Source of the DNA: a virus
DNA length: 46,217 bases
Direction: 5' to 3' (one strand)
IMG/VR virus record: IMGVR_UViG_3300035583_000004
Span: 1 to 46,217 of that record
Within the stretch, counting starts at the first letter, position 1. Each line of letters begins with the position of its first letter. Shown piece by piece: positions 23,792 to 31,527 of this stretch. A model generated the notes under the pieces. It ran no database searches. It was not told the DNA's origin and saw only the letters and a list, made by a program, of their open reading frames with translations. The position numbers were made by a program, and so were the translations under genes.

Positions 23792-24424
23792 ATGAATTCT
23801 GCTCAAACTTATTTAGACCTAATCCCTAGTCAGAACAGGGCGCAGCCGAAATTCACCGCGATGATGACAGCGTTGGTGCAGCCTTTCGTTGATGGCCAAA
23901 GTGTATTGGCAGGGATGCCAAGTCTATTCGACATTGATTCCGCTGTCGGGGTTCAACTTGATGTCGTTGGGCAATGGGTCGGAATATCGCGCAACCTTTC
24001 AACTCCTATCAACACTTACTTCGCTTGGGACACAGCAGGGGTTGGTTGGGATCAAGGCGCGTGGAAAAGACCTTCAGACCCTATCGTTGGGCTGGTTGTT
24101 CTGGATGACACCCATTTCAGAGCAGTGCTGAAAGCCAAGGCGTTGAACAACCACTGGGACGGAGATGCTGCTGACGCTTACGCCATCATGAACGCCACCT
24201 TTTCGGTTTTTGGATATTCGATTGGCATCGAAGATTATGGAAATTTAACAATGGGGCTTTTGCTGATCGGATTGACCCCGCCAGACGACACGCTGTTGGC
24301 ACTTTTCAATTCAGGGCTGCTTGATATTCGCCCGGTGGGGGTGCAAATTGTCAACCGAACTTATTTAAACGCGCCCGCATTATTAGGCTCATCTTTTGTT
24401 TTAGACGCATCACAACTCGCATAA
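23792..24424 (+). CDS. Baseplate/tail protein, DUF2612-like
   Basis: A 210-residue protein with GVQLDVVGQWVGISRNLSTP and FAWDTAGVGWDQGAWKRP, the hallmark of DUF2612, which links the baseplate to the fibres (gpI-like position). The ATG at 23792 is used because it follows the gpJ stop by one base. Its C-terminus APALLGSSFVLDASQLA shares the recurring tail peptide with two other proteins. Its DNA also keeps GTTTTAGAC-GCATCA. Confidence 0.8.
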   Translation: MNSAQTYLDLIPSQNRAQPKFTAMMTALVQPFVDGQSVLAGMPSLFDIDSAVGVQLDVVGQWVGISRNLSTPINTYFAWDTAGVGWDQGAWKRPSDPIVGLVVLDDTHFRAVLKAKALNNHWDGDAADAYAIMNATFSVFGYSIGIEDYGNLTMGLLLIGLTPPDDTLLALFNSGLLDIRPVGVQIVNRTYLNAPALLGSSFVLDASQLA

Positions 24425-24437
24425 AGGAGAAGGCAAC

Positions 24438-25670
24438 ATGAAACTGAATCGTTTTGTAATCTGGATGGCGCTGGTCGCCATGGTTGGGGTGCAGACATCT
24501 GCTCTGGCTGGGCCATTCATTCCAGGACAGGTGCTGACGGCTGCGCAACTTAACTCAGTTGTTGACAGCAAAACAACCAACGCAGCGGCTGCAATAACTG
24601 GTGGCACGATCACAGGCACAACTATTGACGGGTCTGCCATAGGATCCGTCACCCCTGCTCCGGGTGTATTTACAACGGCGAACACGAACAACCTGTCCTC
24701 GCTTGGCTATTCCGAAGAACTTTCAGCAGCAGTCGGGGCAGCAGCGTCCAGTGCTGGGGTGGCGGTTAAGACCTCGCGCGGTACGCTTTCTGTTCCGTCG
24801 GCAACTTTGAGCGGAGACCGTTTCGGCCGTTATGCATTCTGGGGCTATGGAAGTTCGGCGGGAGCATATGCCGCGTCAATTGACGCTGTTGCCTATGGGA
24901 ACTTCAACGACAATAACTTCCCGTCACTGTTCAGGTTCAATTTGGCCGTTGAAGGCTCCTCCACACCAGTTGTCGCAGCCACTTTGAACGCTTCTGGCGT
25001 TCTGTCCGCGGCCAGTGTTGCTGCAACCAACCAATACACTGGAACGTTCTCAGATGGTGTCGTGGTTGATTACGTCACAGGAAACGGCAGAATAAGCGTT
25101 GGTGCGAGCGATACCATCACTCTTTATGCCAACGGAGTTGCCAACACCGCCCTTGCGCAGTTTTCTGCTAGCGGCTTGACTTTGCTTCCGTCTTTGGGGA
25201 ACGGCACATTGTTTGCTTCTGCGGTGAATCCGTCGTCTGGAATTGTAGCCACAGCAACCAATAACAGCGCTCCGGCTGGATACGTCGGGGAATACACATC
25301 GTCCAGCGTAGCTTCGACCACAATATCCTTGGCAACTGCGTCTTCTGTAAGCATAACGAGCTTGTCATTGGCTGCTGGTGAATGGGATGTGTCCGGCACT
25401 TGCGCCTTCCAAACCGCAGGAACGACGACTGTGACGGGAACGGTGTGCGGAATTTCAACCACAGTCAACCTGTTCGGTGCTGACGGAACCTACACCCGCG
25501 ACACCTTCGCAACGGTGACACCCGGCGCAGTTGAATGGGCGGACAAGCCAACTCCTGTCGTTCAACTGAAGTTGTCCTCTCCAACAACCGTTTATCTGGT
25601 TGGCCAATCCACTTTCGGGGTGTCCACCCAAACGGCTGGCGGGTTCATTCGCGCCCGTCGCCCGCGCTAG
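24438..25670 (+). CDS. Tail fibre-like protein with signal peptide
   Basis: A 410-residue protein. Its N-terminus is a clear Sec-like signal (MKLNRFVIWMALVAMVGVQT, likely cut ALA|GP after 24). It continues PFIPGQVLTAAQLNSVVDSK, the standard fibre start that binds the baseplate. The rest is Ser/Thr/Gly-rich beta sequence ending RARRPR. AAAGGAG is 9 bases up. Fibres are normally assembled in the cytoplasm, so the signal-like start is odd. It may instead be an attachment helix or denote an exported host-surface protein. Confidence 0.7.
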   Translation: MKLNRFVIWMALVAMVGVQTSALAGPFIPGQVLTAAQLNSVVDSKTTNAAAAITGGTITGTTIDGSAIGSVTPAPGVFTTANTNNLSSLGYSEELSAAVGAAASSAGVAVKTSRGTLSVPSATLSGDRFGRYAFWGYGSSAGAYAASIDAVAYGNFNDNNFPSLFRFNLAVEGSSTPVVAATLNASGVLSAASVAATNQYTGTFSDGVVVDYVTGNGRISVGASDTITLYANGVANTALAQFSASGLTLLPSLGNGTLFASAVNPSSGIVATATNNSAPAGYVGEYTSSSVASTTISLATASSVSITSLSLAAGEWDVSGTCAFQTAGTTTVTGTVCGISTTVNLFGADGTYTRDTFATVTPGAVEWADKPTPVVQLKLSSPTTVYLVGQSTFGVSTQTAGGFIRARRPR

Positions 25671-25679
25671 GAGCTTTTC

Positions 25680-25853
25680 ATGACGACGAGATACGTGCTG
25701 CAAAACACAGATGGTGCGCTAGAACTGCACCTTTGTTCAGCGGAAGAGGATATTCCTCTTCCTGAAGGTGCGGTCAAGCTGACCCAAGCGGAATACGATT
25801 CAATCGCGTTGGGCAGGGCAACGTTGGTCAAAGGAAAAGTCAAAACATTGTGA
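25680..25853 (+). CDS. Small fibre-associated protein
   Basis: A 57-residue protein, MTTRYVLQNTDGALELHLCS at the start and KGKVKTL at the end. AGGAG lies seven bases before the ATG. Between two fibre genes it is likely a small chaperone or accessory of the fibre (inference). The gene contains a 9-bp perfect inverted repeat GGAAGAGGA-TAT-TCCTCTTCC (25742-25762). Confidence 0.6.
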   Translation: MTTRYVLQNTDGALELHLCSAEEDIPLPEGAVKLTQAEYDSIALGRATLVKGKVKTL

Positions 25854-25871
25854 CCAAATTAGGAGAAGAAC

Positions 25872-27776
25872 ATGTCCGGAACTAATGAGATCCTCCCATA
25901 TGCCGCTGGCGGTGGAGCCAATGTGCTGTCGCAGGCTCTCTATGCTGTGTTGGCAGAGAGAACAAATGGCGCACAGACAGGAACTGCCGTGTCGGCAAAT
26001 TTCAACAAGGCGATGCGCCAAGCAACTTTTGTCGCTGCAGCTATAACTGGTTGGCTAGCAGCCCAAAATGTCAATGTTCCGGATGACGGAAACTTAACCA
26101 CCATCGTGAACAACTTCCTTGCCCAGATTCCGGGAAAGGTTGTAGCCAGCGTTGCGGCGTTGCGCGCCTTGCCGAAAGGTGGGTCAGGGAATGCTTTAGT
26201 TCTTGGTTATTCCAACCTGAACGACGGTGGAGGAGGGGAATACTACTGCGACGCAGCAGATTTAACTTCTGTAGACAACGGTGGGACGATAATTGTCGCC
26301 GCCGATGGAGGTCGCTGGAAGTTGATATGGGATGGCCTTTTGACACCAGAAGCATTTGGCACCAAGGGCGACGGGACAACCGATGACACAGCAGCAATCA
26401 ACGCATGCTTGGCTGCTGCGGCTGCTCATGTCAACCAGAACATCAGTGACCAAAATCAACGTCGGCGTTATGTCCCGGTTTGGTTTGTGGACGCTGTCTA
26501 CAAGATCACCTCACAGATCGTCGTTCCTGCTGGCGTGCAGATCGTCTGCGACGGCGGAATAATCCTCAATGCTTTAGCAAGCACCACAACGCCTGCTTTG
26601 CTTTTTAATGCAGGGTCGCACTGCAAGCTCCTTGTAGTAAATGCAGCCGGGGGAAGTGGTGCTCAATTCGGAAATGTCGTCGCAGGGGCGGGGCAATACT
26701 GCGACATGCTGATCGGAAAGGTGCGAATTCTTGGGGCAGGAACAACTGCTTCAATCCTCGGTGTGCGAATTGTCGGTTCTCGCTTTGATATCGAAGATCT
26801 CGAGGTCAACGGGGGCAATGTCGGAATTGACTTGGGCGATGGAACAACCAACGGAGCACGGTTGGTCAATTGCGGCACACTCAAAGTGACCCAGCCTGCC
26901 ACGGGCATACGTTTTGGTTCTAACTGCGAGCATATCTCCATAAACAACTTCACCATCGACACCCCAAGTGTTGTAGGGATTTCGGCAGACGGATCGAGGA
27001 GTCTACGCGCGCGCGGAATTATTTTCGGAGATGATGGAGCCGCCTTCGCACCTTGTTCTTCTGGATATGCAGTTATTCTCGGGAATACTTCGGCTGTGTC
27101 CGACATCAGCCTGGATGTCACCGTCAACAATACAGCTAATGTAGATAACGTCGTTGGAACAGCGATCAAAATAAGCAACTGCGGCCAATCAAATATCACT
27201 GTCAACGCAAGCAGCGCCACGCTCTCTACAGGCAATGCCCATCGCTTAAAAAACGGTGTTGAATATGGGGCGGGTGTCGGGATAGGAGTTTCGGTTCAGC
27301 ACACAATTAGTCAATCTATTGTTCCGACAGTTGGTTCAGCAGCAGGGAACAACTCGCAGACAGGGTCGGGAATACCAGCAGGAACGATTATCGACTTTTC
27401 AGGAGTCTCTGCCCCTCCGGGTTTTTTAATTTGCCCGGGCGCACCTGCTAACATTAGTCGCACCACTTATTCCGCACTGTTCGCTGCCATCGGCACGGCA
27501 TGGGGCATAGGCGATGGAGCGACAACCTTCGGCATCCCGTGGTTCCCGGCGGATTATGCGGCGGTGCAGGCAAATGCCAACGTGGGTACGGCGACAATCG
27601 GACAGGTGATAGCGCACACACATACGATGAATAGTATTATTTCGGAAATAGCGGGCGCAGCGTTGCCCAATTTCCTTGCTTCAGGAACAGTAGGGGCGCA
27701 GCCAACAACAGGATCAACAGGCGGCACCGCCAACCTCGCCGCCGGAGTCCGCGTCCTGAAATGCGTTAAGATATAG
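25872..27776 (+). CDS. Tailspike/fibre with beta-helix and collar domain
   Basis: A 634-residue receptor-binding protein. The N-terminal 110 residues are the virion attachment part (MSGTNEILPYAAGGGANVLS). The centre from about 155 (TPEAFGTKGDGTTDDTAAIN) is a pectate-lyase-type beta-helix entry motif, as in polysaccharide-degrading tailspikes. The C-terminus has a phage tail-collar domain (PAGTIIDFSGVSAPPGFLIC, then HTHTMNS and a final VRVLKCVKI). Depolymerase activity against a host capsule or O-antigen is possible but not shown. Confidence 0.82.
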   Translation: MSGTNEILPYAAGGGANVLSQALYAVLAERTNGAQTGTAVSANFNKAMRQATFVAAAITGWLAAQNVNVPDDGNLTTIVNNFLAQIPGKVVASVAALRALPKGGSGNALVLGYSNLNDGGGGEYYCDAADLTSVDNGGTIIVAADGGRWKLIWDGLLTPEAFGTKGDGTTDDTAAINACLAAAAAHVNQNISDQNQRRRYVPVWFVDAVYKITSQIVVPAGVQIVCDGGIILNALASTTTPALLFNAGSHCKLLVVNAAGGSGAQFGNVVAGAGQYCDMLIGKVRILGAGTTASILGVRIVGSRFDIEDLEVNGGNVGIDLGDGTTNGARLVNCGTLKVTQPATGIRFGSNCEHISINNFTIDTPSVVGISADGSRSLRARGIIFGDDGAAFAPCSSGYAVILGNTSAVSDISLDVTVNNTANVDNVVGTAIKISNCGQSNITVNASSATLSTGNAHRLKNGVEYGAGVGIGVSVQHTISQSIVPTVGSAAGNNSQTGSGIPAGTIIDFSGVSAPPGFLICPGAPANISRTTYSALFAAIGTAWGIGDGATTFGIPWFPADYAAVQANANVGTATIGQVIAHTHTMNSIISEIAGAALPNFLASGTVGAQPTTGSTGGTANLAAGVRVLKCVKI

Positions 27777-27789
27777 ATTTAGGAGACAC

Positions 27790-28176
27790 ATGGAAATAGC
27801 CCTTGATTCACACAATCTTGTTTCCAGCCTTATTGGGATTCTCATCCTGATCATAGGTTGGTTCCTCCGTCATAAGGATGCAACGCAAGAGACTGAAATT
27901 GCGCAGATGAAAAAAGAGCACAAGGAGGAGATGCAAAAATTATGGGATCTCCACCACAAGGACGCGAGTGACCTAAAAGACTTCCAGCTAAAAGTGTCCC
28001 AAGAACATTACACCATCAACGTGATTGATCAGAAATTTGACCGCATGAATTCTGTTATGGAACGAGGTTTCGAGGGGTTAGGTGATAAACTAGACCGTCT
28101 GAATACCGTGCTGCTTGGACGGGCTTTAGATTTACTTGAAAAGAAAGAAGGGTCGCAGTATGATCAACGACTTTGA
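27790..28176 (+). CDS. Membrane protein with coiled coil (XhlA-like)
   Basis: A 128-residue protein with one N-terminal transmembrane helix (LVSSLIGILILIIGWFL, about 10-26) and then a long charged coiled coil (ETEIAQMKKEHKEEMQKLW onward). It starts the lysis cassette and overlaps the endolysin by 17 bases. It could be a holin accessory of the XhlA type. TTAGGAG precedes the ATG. Confidence 0.55.
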   Translation: MEIALDSHNLVSSLIGILILIIGWFLRHKDATQETEIAQMKKEHKEEMQKLWDLHHKDASDLKDFQLKVSQEHYTINVIDQKFDRMNSVMERGFEGLGDKLDRLNTVLLGRALDLLEKKEGSQYDQRL

Positions 28177-28678
28177 GAAAGCCATTTCAATTGTTCTGGA
28201 GGAAGAAGGGGGCTATGTTAACGACCCAAAGGATCCGGGGGGCGAGACCAACTACGGGATCACAACCAAGGTTTTGCAACGCGCTATTGCTGAAGGGCTG
28301 TTGCCGACTGTCGCGGTGAAGGATCTAACCCCCTTCCATGCAAAGATAATTTACAAGGCGTGGTATTGGGACACCATCAAGGGTGACCAGCTTCCTTGGC
28401 CGTTGTGTCTGTTTGTCCTTGACGCTTCGGTGAATCAAGGGTGTGACGCAGCTTCCGGATTCGCCACACAGAAAATGTTGCAGAAGGTGTGCGGTGTTCC
28501 GCAAGATGGGATTCTTGGTACGCAGACGACGCAGGCGGCCTCGAAGGGCGGAGCCTTCATGTGCCAACAGTTCATGGCGCGTCGCGCATTGCGCTACACA
28601 GGATCCAGAAATTTCGATTTGTACGGCGCGGGATGGCTGACGCGTCTTTTTAGTGTAACGATGAAAGGAGCAAAATAA
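28160..28678 (+). CDS. Endolysin, GH108 muramidase
   Basis: A 172-residue cell-wall hydrolase. The start EEEGGYVNDPKDPGGETNYG is the GH108 signature (catalytic Glu in the EGG, about residue 16). The C-terminal half contains a peptidoglycan-binding-3 segment (GVPQDGILGTQTTQ). It cleaves the glycan strand at lysis and has no signal peptide, so it needs a holin. The ATG at 28160 has GAAGGG in front. Confidence 0.92.
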   Translation: MINDFEKAISIVLEEEGGYVNDPKDPGGETNYGITTKVLQRAIAEGLLPTVAVKDLTPFHAKIIYKAWYWDTIKGDQLPWPLCLFVLDASVNQGCDAASGFATQKMLQKVCGVPQDGILGTQTTQAASKGGAFMCQQFMARRALRYTGSRNFDLYGAGWLTRLFSVTMKGAK

Positions 28679-28983
28679 TGGATAAACTTTTAACCTTGAA
28701 TGCGGTGTACTTCCTTCTGCTTGGGCTGTTTGGCGTGTTCATGCACGCCGAAAGAGCGTGGGAAGACGGGCGCATCGAAAAGCTCTTCGACTGGTTTATT
28801 ATCAACCCGAAGGCGACGGTCAAAGCCACCACTACTTCCTTCGGGTTGATCATCGCGGCCATAGCAAGCGGCAACCTGATCAGCGTGACCGATCCAGTTC
28901 AAGTTGTGGCGGCCTTCATGTTGACCTATGGGTGTGACAGCTATTTCAACAATGTCAACCCGCCGAAGAAGGAGGCGCAATGA
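28678..28983 (+). CDS. Holin-like membrane protein
   Basis: A 101-residue protein with two or three hydrophobic stretches, about residues 10-22 (VYFLLLGLFGVFM) and 54-90 (FGLIIAAIASG ... VVAAFMLTYG), between endolysin and spanins. The position and topology suit a holin that releases the endolysin. ATG overlaps the endolysin stop by one base. Confidence 0.65.
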   Translation: MDKLLTLNAVYFLLLGLFGVFMHAERAWEDGRIEKLFDWFIINPKATVKATTTSFGLIIAAIASGNLISVTDPVQVVAAFMLTYGCDSYFNNVNPPKKEAQ

Positions 28984-29474
28984 ATCCGATAGTTGCAAAA
29001 TGGTTGGCTGTTGGATTATTTCTGATCTTGGTAGCGTTTGCCGGGGCAACAGGATCCTATTTCTTTTTCGTTCCGAGCCTCAAAGATCAAGTGACTTCCG
29101 CCAAGGCCGCGGTTGCACAAAAAGACGCTGACTTGTCAGCAATGTTTGCAGAACAACTAAAGGAGAGGCAGTATGTTGCAAATCAGACCCACACTTGGTA
29201 CGTTGACGCTATTAGGCGCATTAAGCATGACAATGCAGGGGTGCTCGTGCGAGCCGCGAGTGGTGTATCAGCCGCAACCGTTGCCGATAGTGTTCAAGGA
29301 ATTGATGGAGCCGTCGGGCAACTACGACCTGATGCTGGAGGAACAGCCAACCTCGACACCATCTTCTACCAAGGAAAGTCAGTCGCAGACCGACTCGTCT
29401 TCTGCAAAAAAGATGCCATAGCCCTGACCGCTTTCCAGAGTTTGACCAATCGGAGCAATTTGCCGATTCAATGA
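28980..29474 (+). CDS. Inner-membrane spanin (Rz-like)
   Basis: A 164-residue protein with an N-terminal transmembrane helix (AKWLAVGLFLILVAFAGAT) followed by a coiled coil (SAKAAVAQKDADLSAMFAEQ). It spans the periplasm and fuses the membranes with its outer-membrane partner nested in the +1 frame. It ends next to the late terminator. ATGA overlap with the holin gene. Confidence 0.8.
   Translation: MNPIVAKWLAVGLFLILVAFAGATGSYFFFVPSLKDQVTSAKAAVAQKDADLSAMFAEQLKERQYVANQTHTWYVDAIRRIKHDNAGVLVRAASGVSAATVADSVQGIDGAVGQLRPDAGGTANLDTIFYQGKSVADRLVFCKKDAIALTAFQSLTNRSNLPIQ
29173..29421 (+). CDS. Outer-membrane spanin lipoprotein (Rz1-like), nested
   Basis: An 82-residue frame fully inside the Rz-like gene, with AAAGGAGAGGCAGT in front of its ATG. 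It has a signal sequence and a lipobox-like MQGC at Cys24, then RVVYQPQPLPIVFKEL. Complete embedding in Rz is a known arrangement. This pair indicates a Gram-negative host. Confidence 0.78.
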   Translation: MLQIRPTLGTLTLLGALSMTMQGCSCEPRVVYQPQPLPIVFKELMEPSGNYDLMLEEQPTSTPSSTKESQSQTDSSSAKKMP

Positions 29475-29477
29475 TGC

Positions 29478-29512
29478 ATCGGCAACCTCTTTCGAGAAGG
29501 TTGCCGATTTTT
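29478..29512 (+). terminator. Rho-independent terminator of late operon
   Basis: An 11-bp perfect stem ATCGGCAACCT/AGGTTGCCGAT (29478-29488 with 29498-29508), a 9-base loop and a run of five T (29508-29512). It lies just after the spanin stop, where + and - strand genes converge. An alternative stem overlaps it (TTGCCGAT at 29460-29467 with ATCGGCAA at 29478-29485). Confidence 0.88.
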
Positions 29513-29574
29513 CACCAAACCACAGCAACAGCCGTTTCAACTCGTCTTTGTGCAATATGGCTGGCTTCAACATA

Positions 29575-29835
29575 TCACATCTCCGTCCATTCATATTCAA
29601 TCCAGACCCGAGTTCCCATCGTCACCAAATAATAAAAGATCAAATGGAGCGAAATGCAGCATGACAAAGCCAATTCGACAGCATGGTAAAGTGAATCATT
29701 AAGTTGCTCGGCTGTCAGCACCTGTTCGGCGTGGAACGGAACCCACGTCAGAAAATCTGCGCCCGAAAGGAACGCCCCAAAAATTCCGAAAAATAAAGCG
29801 ATGTGTCTCATTTTAATTCTCCTGATGTATCTCAT
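29575..29835 (-). CDS. Small membrane protein at the 3' end of the early operon
   Basis: Two hydrophobic segments (ALFFGIFGAFLSGADFL and ISLHLIFYYLVTMG) in 86 residues. The first ATG (29835) overlaps the preceding stop and has AGGAGAATTGAA in front. A second in-frame ATG (29811) has AGGAGAATTAAA and the next codons repeat, so start and ribosome site are duplicated. Probably an inner-membrane protein. No family is recognised. Confidence 0.6.
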   Translation of the reverse strand: MRYIRRIKMRHIALFFGIFGAFLSGADFLTWVPFHAEQVLTAEQLNDSLYHAVELALSCCISLHLIFYYLVTMGTRVWIEYEWTEM

Positions 29836-30071
29836 TTCAATTCTCCTGTGGTGATGGCCAATATGGTCGCAATAAATTTGCGGCAGACAACTTCACTCTC
29901 CCAAATGAGCATGCGCGAAGAGTGTGGAGGAGGCTCAACCATCCAGGTCAAAAATCCTTCTTCCGCCTGCTGCTCATTGCACTCACAGGTGTATCGCGGG
30001 CATGGGAATTCTATTCCCGCAAGCTTGAAGGTCTTCTTGGGCGAAGGTGCCGCGCCAACTGAGTTTGTCAT
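29832..30071 (-). CDS. Hypothetical Cys-containing protein
   Basis: A 79-residue protein, with CPRYTCECNEQQAEEGFLTW in the middle that could hold a metal or be disulfide-linked. Strong ribosome site (AAGGAGAATTT). It is coupled to the 29575 gene by ATGA. No family is recognised. Confidence 0.6.
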   Translation of the reverse strand: MTNSVGAAPSPKKTFKLAGIEFPCPRYTCECNEQQAEEGFLTWMVEPPPHSSRMLIWESEVVCRKFIATILAITTGELK

Positions 30072-30080
30072 AAATTCTCC

Positions 30081-30203
30081 TTAATTAAAGTAGCCGTTTC
30101 CCTGATTAGCTCCGGCTTGAAGCTTGCGAATCCCACGCCGGAAAAGCCGCTTGCAAGACCTTTCTATACTTGGCGGCGAAAGGTCTTCAGCCATCAGGAA
30201 CAT
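30081..30203 (-). CDS. Possible 40-residue basic protein
   Basis: Frame from ATG at 30203 (MFLMAEDLSPPSIERS) to TAA, followed closely by the ribosome site of the next gene. A basic segment CKRLFRRGIRKLQ is present. The ribosome site is weak (AGAG), so this is a tentative call. A second in-frame ATG lies at codon 4. Confidence 0.35.
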   Translation of the reverse strand: MFLMAEDLSPPSIERSCKRLFRRGIRKLQAGANQGNGYFN

Positions 30204-30246
30204 CTCTAGAGGTGGCGAGCCTCTGTTTATAAGGGCGGGATTGCCG

Positions 30247-30582
30247 CTAGTGTTTGTTTGGAAAAGTGAACTGGCTTTGGCTCAGCATCTTCATCAACAG
30301 ATCGGACGACTTCGTTCCACCCGCCCCACGGTTCATCATCTGCTGGCGCAGCATGTCGTGCTGTCCAAGAGCGCGGCCAACATGCAATGCGAAGATGGTC
30401 GACTCCATGAAAATGGACTTGCTCTCGTCATCCATAAGAGCCAGCATCCCTTTTATCCTTTCCTGCAGATCCGGGGGTGTGTGCTTCTCCATGATCTCAA
30501 GATCACGCACAATTTCTGTTTTGCGAACAGGATCGTCTGCCGCGCTCGTTTCCGCATTTGTTGTTTTTGCTTCGTCGTTCAT
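30247..30582 (-). CDS. Hypothetical hydrophilic protein
   Basis: A 111-residue helical, acidic then Met-rich protein (ERIKGMLALMDDESKS, later MLRQQMMNRGAGG). The ATG at 30582 overlaps the preceding membrane-protein stop (ATGA), with GAGG 8 bases up. No family is recognised. Confidence 0.55.
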   Translation of the reverse strand: MNDEAKTTNAETSAADDPVRKTEIVRDLEIMEKHTPPDLQERIKGMLALMDDESKSIFMESTIFALHVGRALGQHDMLRQQMMNRGAGGTKSSDLLMKMLSQSQFTFPNKH

Positions 30583-30722
30583 CCCAAAGCCCTCGTTAAA
30601 ATTAAACCAATAATAACCAACCAAAAGACCAGCCATTGTGCTGTTGAATATTCCGCTTCCATGCGACGAATTCTTTCGTCTTCATTCACCCTCCTGATGT
30701 GTGCCGCCCAATCTCCTTGCAT
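30579..30722 (-). CDS. Small single-helix membrane protein
   Basis: A 47-residue protein: charged N-terminal half (MQGDWAAHIRRVNEDERIRR) then a hydrophobic helix (WLVFWLVIIGLILT). AAAAGGAGG lies four bases before the ATG and is an excellent ribosome site. It ends in an ATGA overlap with the next gene. Confidence 0.65.
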   Translation of the reverse strand: MQGDWAAHIRRVNEDERIRRMEAEYSTAQWLVFWLVIIGLILTRALG

Positions 30723-30828
30723 ATTGCCTCCTTTTAAAAATAATTGGTGTCAACGAACGTGCATTATCAAAATTACCGCTTGCTACCATTTCTCTAATGT
30801 CATCCCAAACATCACCAGCCTCCGCCAT
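30682..30828 (-). CDS. Possible 48-residue protein overlapping the next gene
   Basis: The frame starts MAEAGDVWDDIREMVASG. AGGGGG lies about 8 bases before ATG 30828. Its last 41 bases overlap the 30579 gene and contain that gene's ribosome site. The N-terminal half looks like a helix pair. The overlap is long, so this is less certain. Confidence 0.4.
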   Translation of the reverse strand: MAEAGDVWDDIREMVASGNFDNARSLTPIIFKRRQYARRLGGTHQEGE

Positions 30829-30851
30829 CCGCGCACCCCCTGGTCAAAATC

Positions 30852-31094
30852 CTAACGGCGCAGGTGCACTGTAATTCCCGGCCTCGGGTGAGTGATGATC
30901 CCAATGCGCTGAGGCTCTTTTTCTTTCTTCACCCGTCTGTTGATTCCCTTATTATAGAGTTGCGCCTTAACCGCGCCGACGGTTCTATTCATCAACTTGG
31001 CGATGGTTTTTGAATCTCCTGGATGAAGAGCATACAAATTGGCAAGGAGTTTGTTGTCTTCCGGAGGCCAATGCTTGAGGTGTTTGGTTGTCAT
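30852..31094 (-). CDS. Small Myb/SANT-like helix-turn-helix protein
   Basis: An 80-residue protein with HWPPEDNKLLANLYALHPGD and TIAKLMNRTVGAVKAQLYNK, a three-helix DNA-binding pattern (Trp, Glu-Asp, spaced Leu). The same domain lies at the C-terminus of the 37384 protein. Both proteins also end with a PG(I/V)T(V/I)H peptide. GGAGGG is 7 bases before the ATG at 31094. It may be a regulator (inference). Confidence 0.65.
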   Translation of the reverse strand: MTTKHLKHWPPEDNKLLANLYALHPGDSKTIAKLMNRTVGAVKAQLYNKGINRRVKKEKEPQRIGIITHPRPGITVHLRR

Positions 31095-31096
31095 GG

Positions 31097-31297
31097 TTAG
31101 CCCTCCAGTCGGCAAGTAAGGTGTCGGTCGAGAGCGAAGCCCGTCTCGCGCAGGAGCCTTTCGCAAGTTCCGCATCTTAATTGCTTCGGGGAATTAAAGA
31201 ACTCCTTCTGCAGATCACCGACGGTCATGTGCCCAAACTCTTTGATGTGTTGTCCGCAGTATGCCGAAGGCTCAATGCGAGGGAAGTGGACTTTCAT
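31097..31297 (-). CDS. Small zinc-binding-like protein
   Basis: A 66-residue protein with CGQH (Cys14, His17) and CGTC (Cys42, Cys45), a possible metal site. AAAGGGGA is upstream, and the ATG overlaps the preceding stop (ATGA). No family is recognised. Confidence 0.6.
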   Translation of the reverse strand: MKVHFPRIEPSAYCGQHIKEFGHMTVGDLQKEFFNSPKQLRCGTCERLLRETGFALDRHLTCRLEG

Positions 31298-31479
31298 TTT
31301 ATCCCCTTTGCTTTTGCTTCAGCAGCGTCATTTTCTTCTTTCAATTCGACTCTTGCAAGGCGAATCCTGCGCGCTTGCTCGAAGATGTCAATCGGCTTAA
31401 AATCATCCCACGCGCTCAAGTCGTGGCGACACTCTCCGCGACCAACGTTGAAGAAAGGGCTGACAGGGCTGTGTGGCAT
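31294..31479 (-). CDS. Small hypothetical protein, first gene of a sub-operon
   Basis: A 61-residue protein (MPHSPVSPFFNVGRGECRHD), C-terminal half helical and charged. GGAG is 8 bases before the ATG. A sigma70-like promoter lies at 31528-31556. No family is recognised. Confidence 0.6.
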   Translation of the reverse strand: MPHSPVSPFFNVGRGECRHDLSAWDDFKPIDIFEQARRIRLARVELKEENDAAEAKAKGIK

Positions 31480-31527
31480 TTTCGCTTCTCCGTTCTAAAG
31501 TTTCCTGCCTTGTTCGGCAGTGGAGGA

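Noticed and set aside
30124-30855. Long + strand frame over the small-gene block
   Set aside because: It has no ribosome site, a composition unlike a protein, and is opposite several coupled - strand genes.
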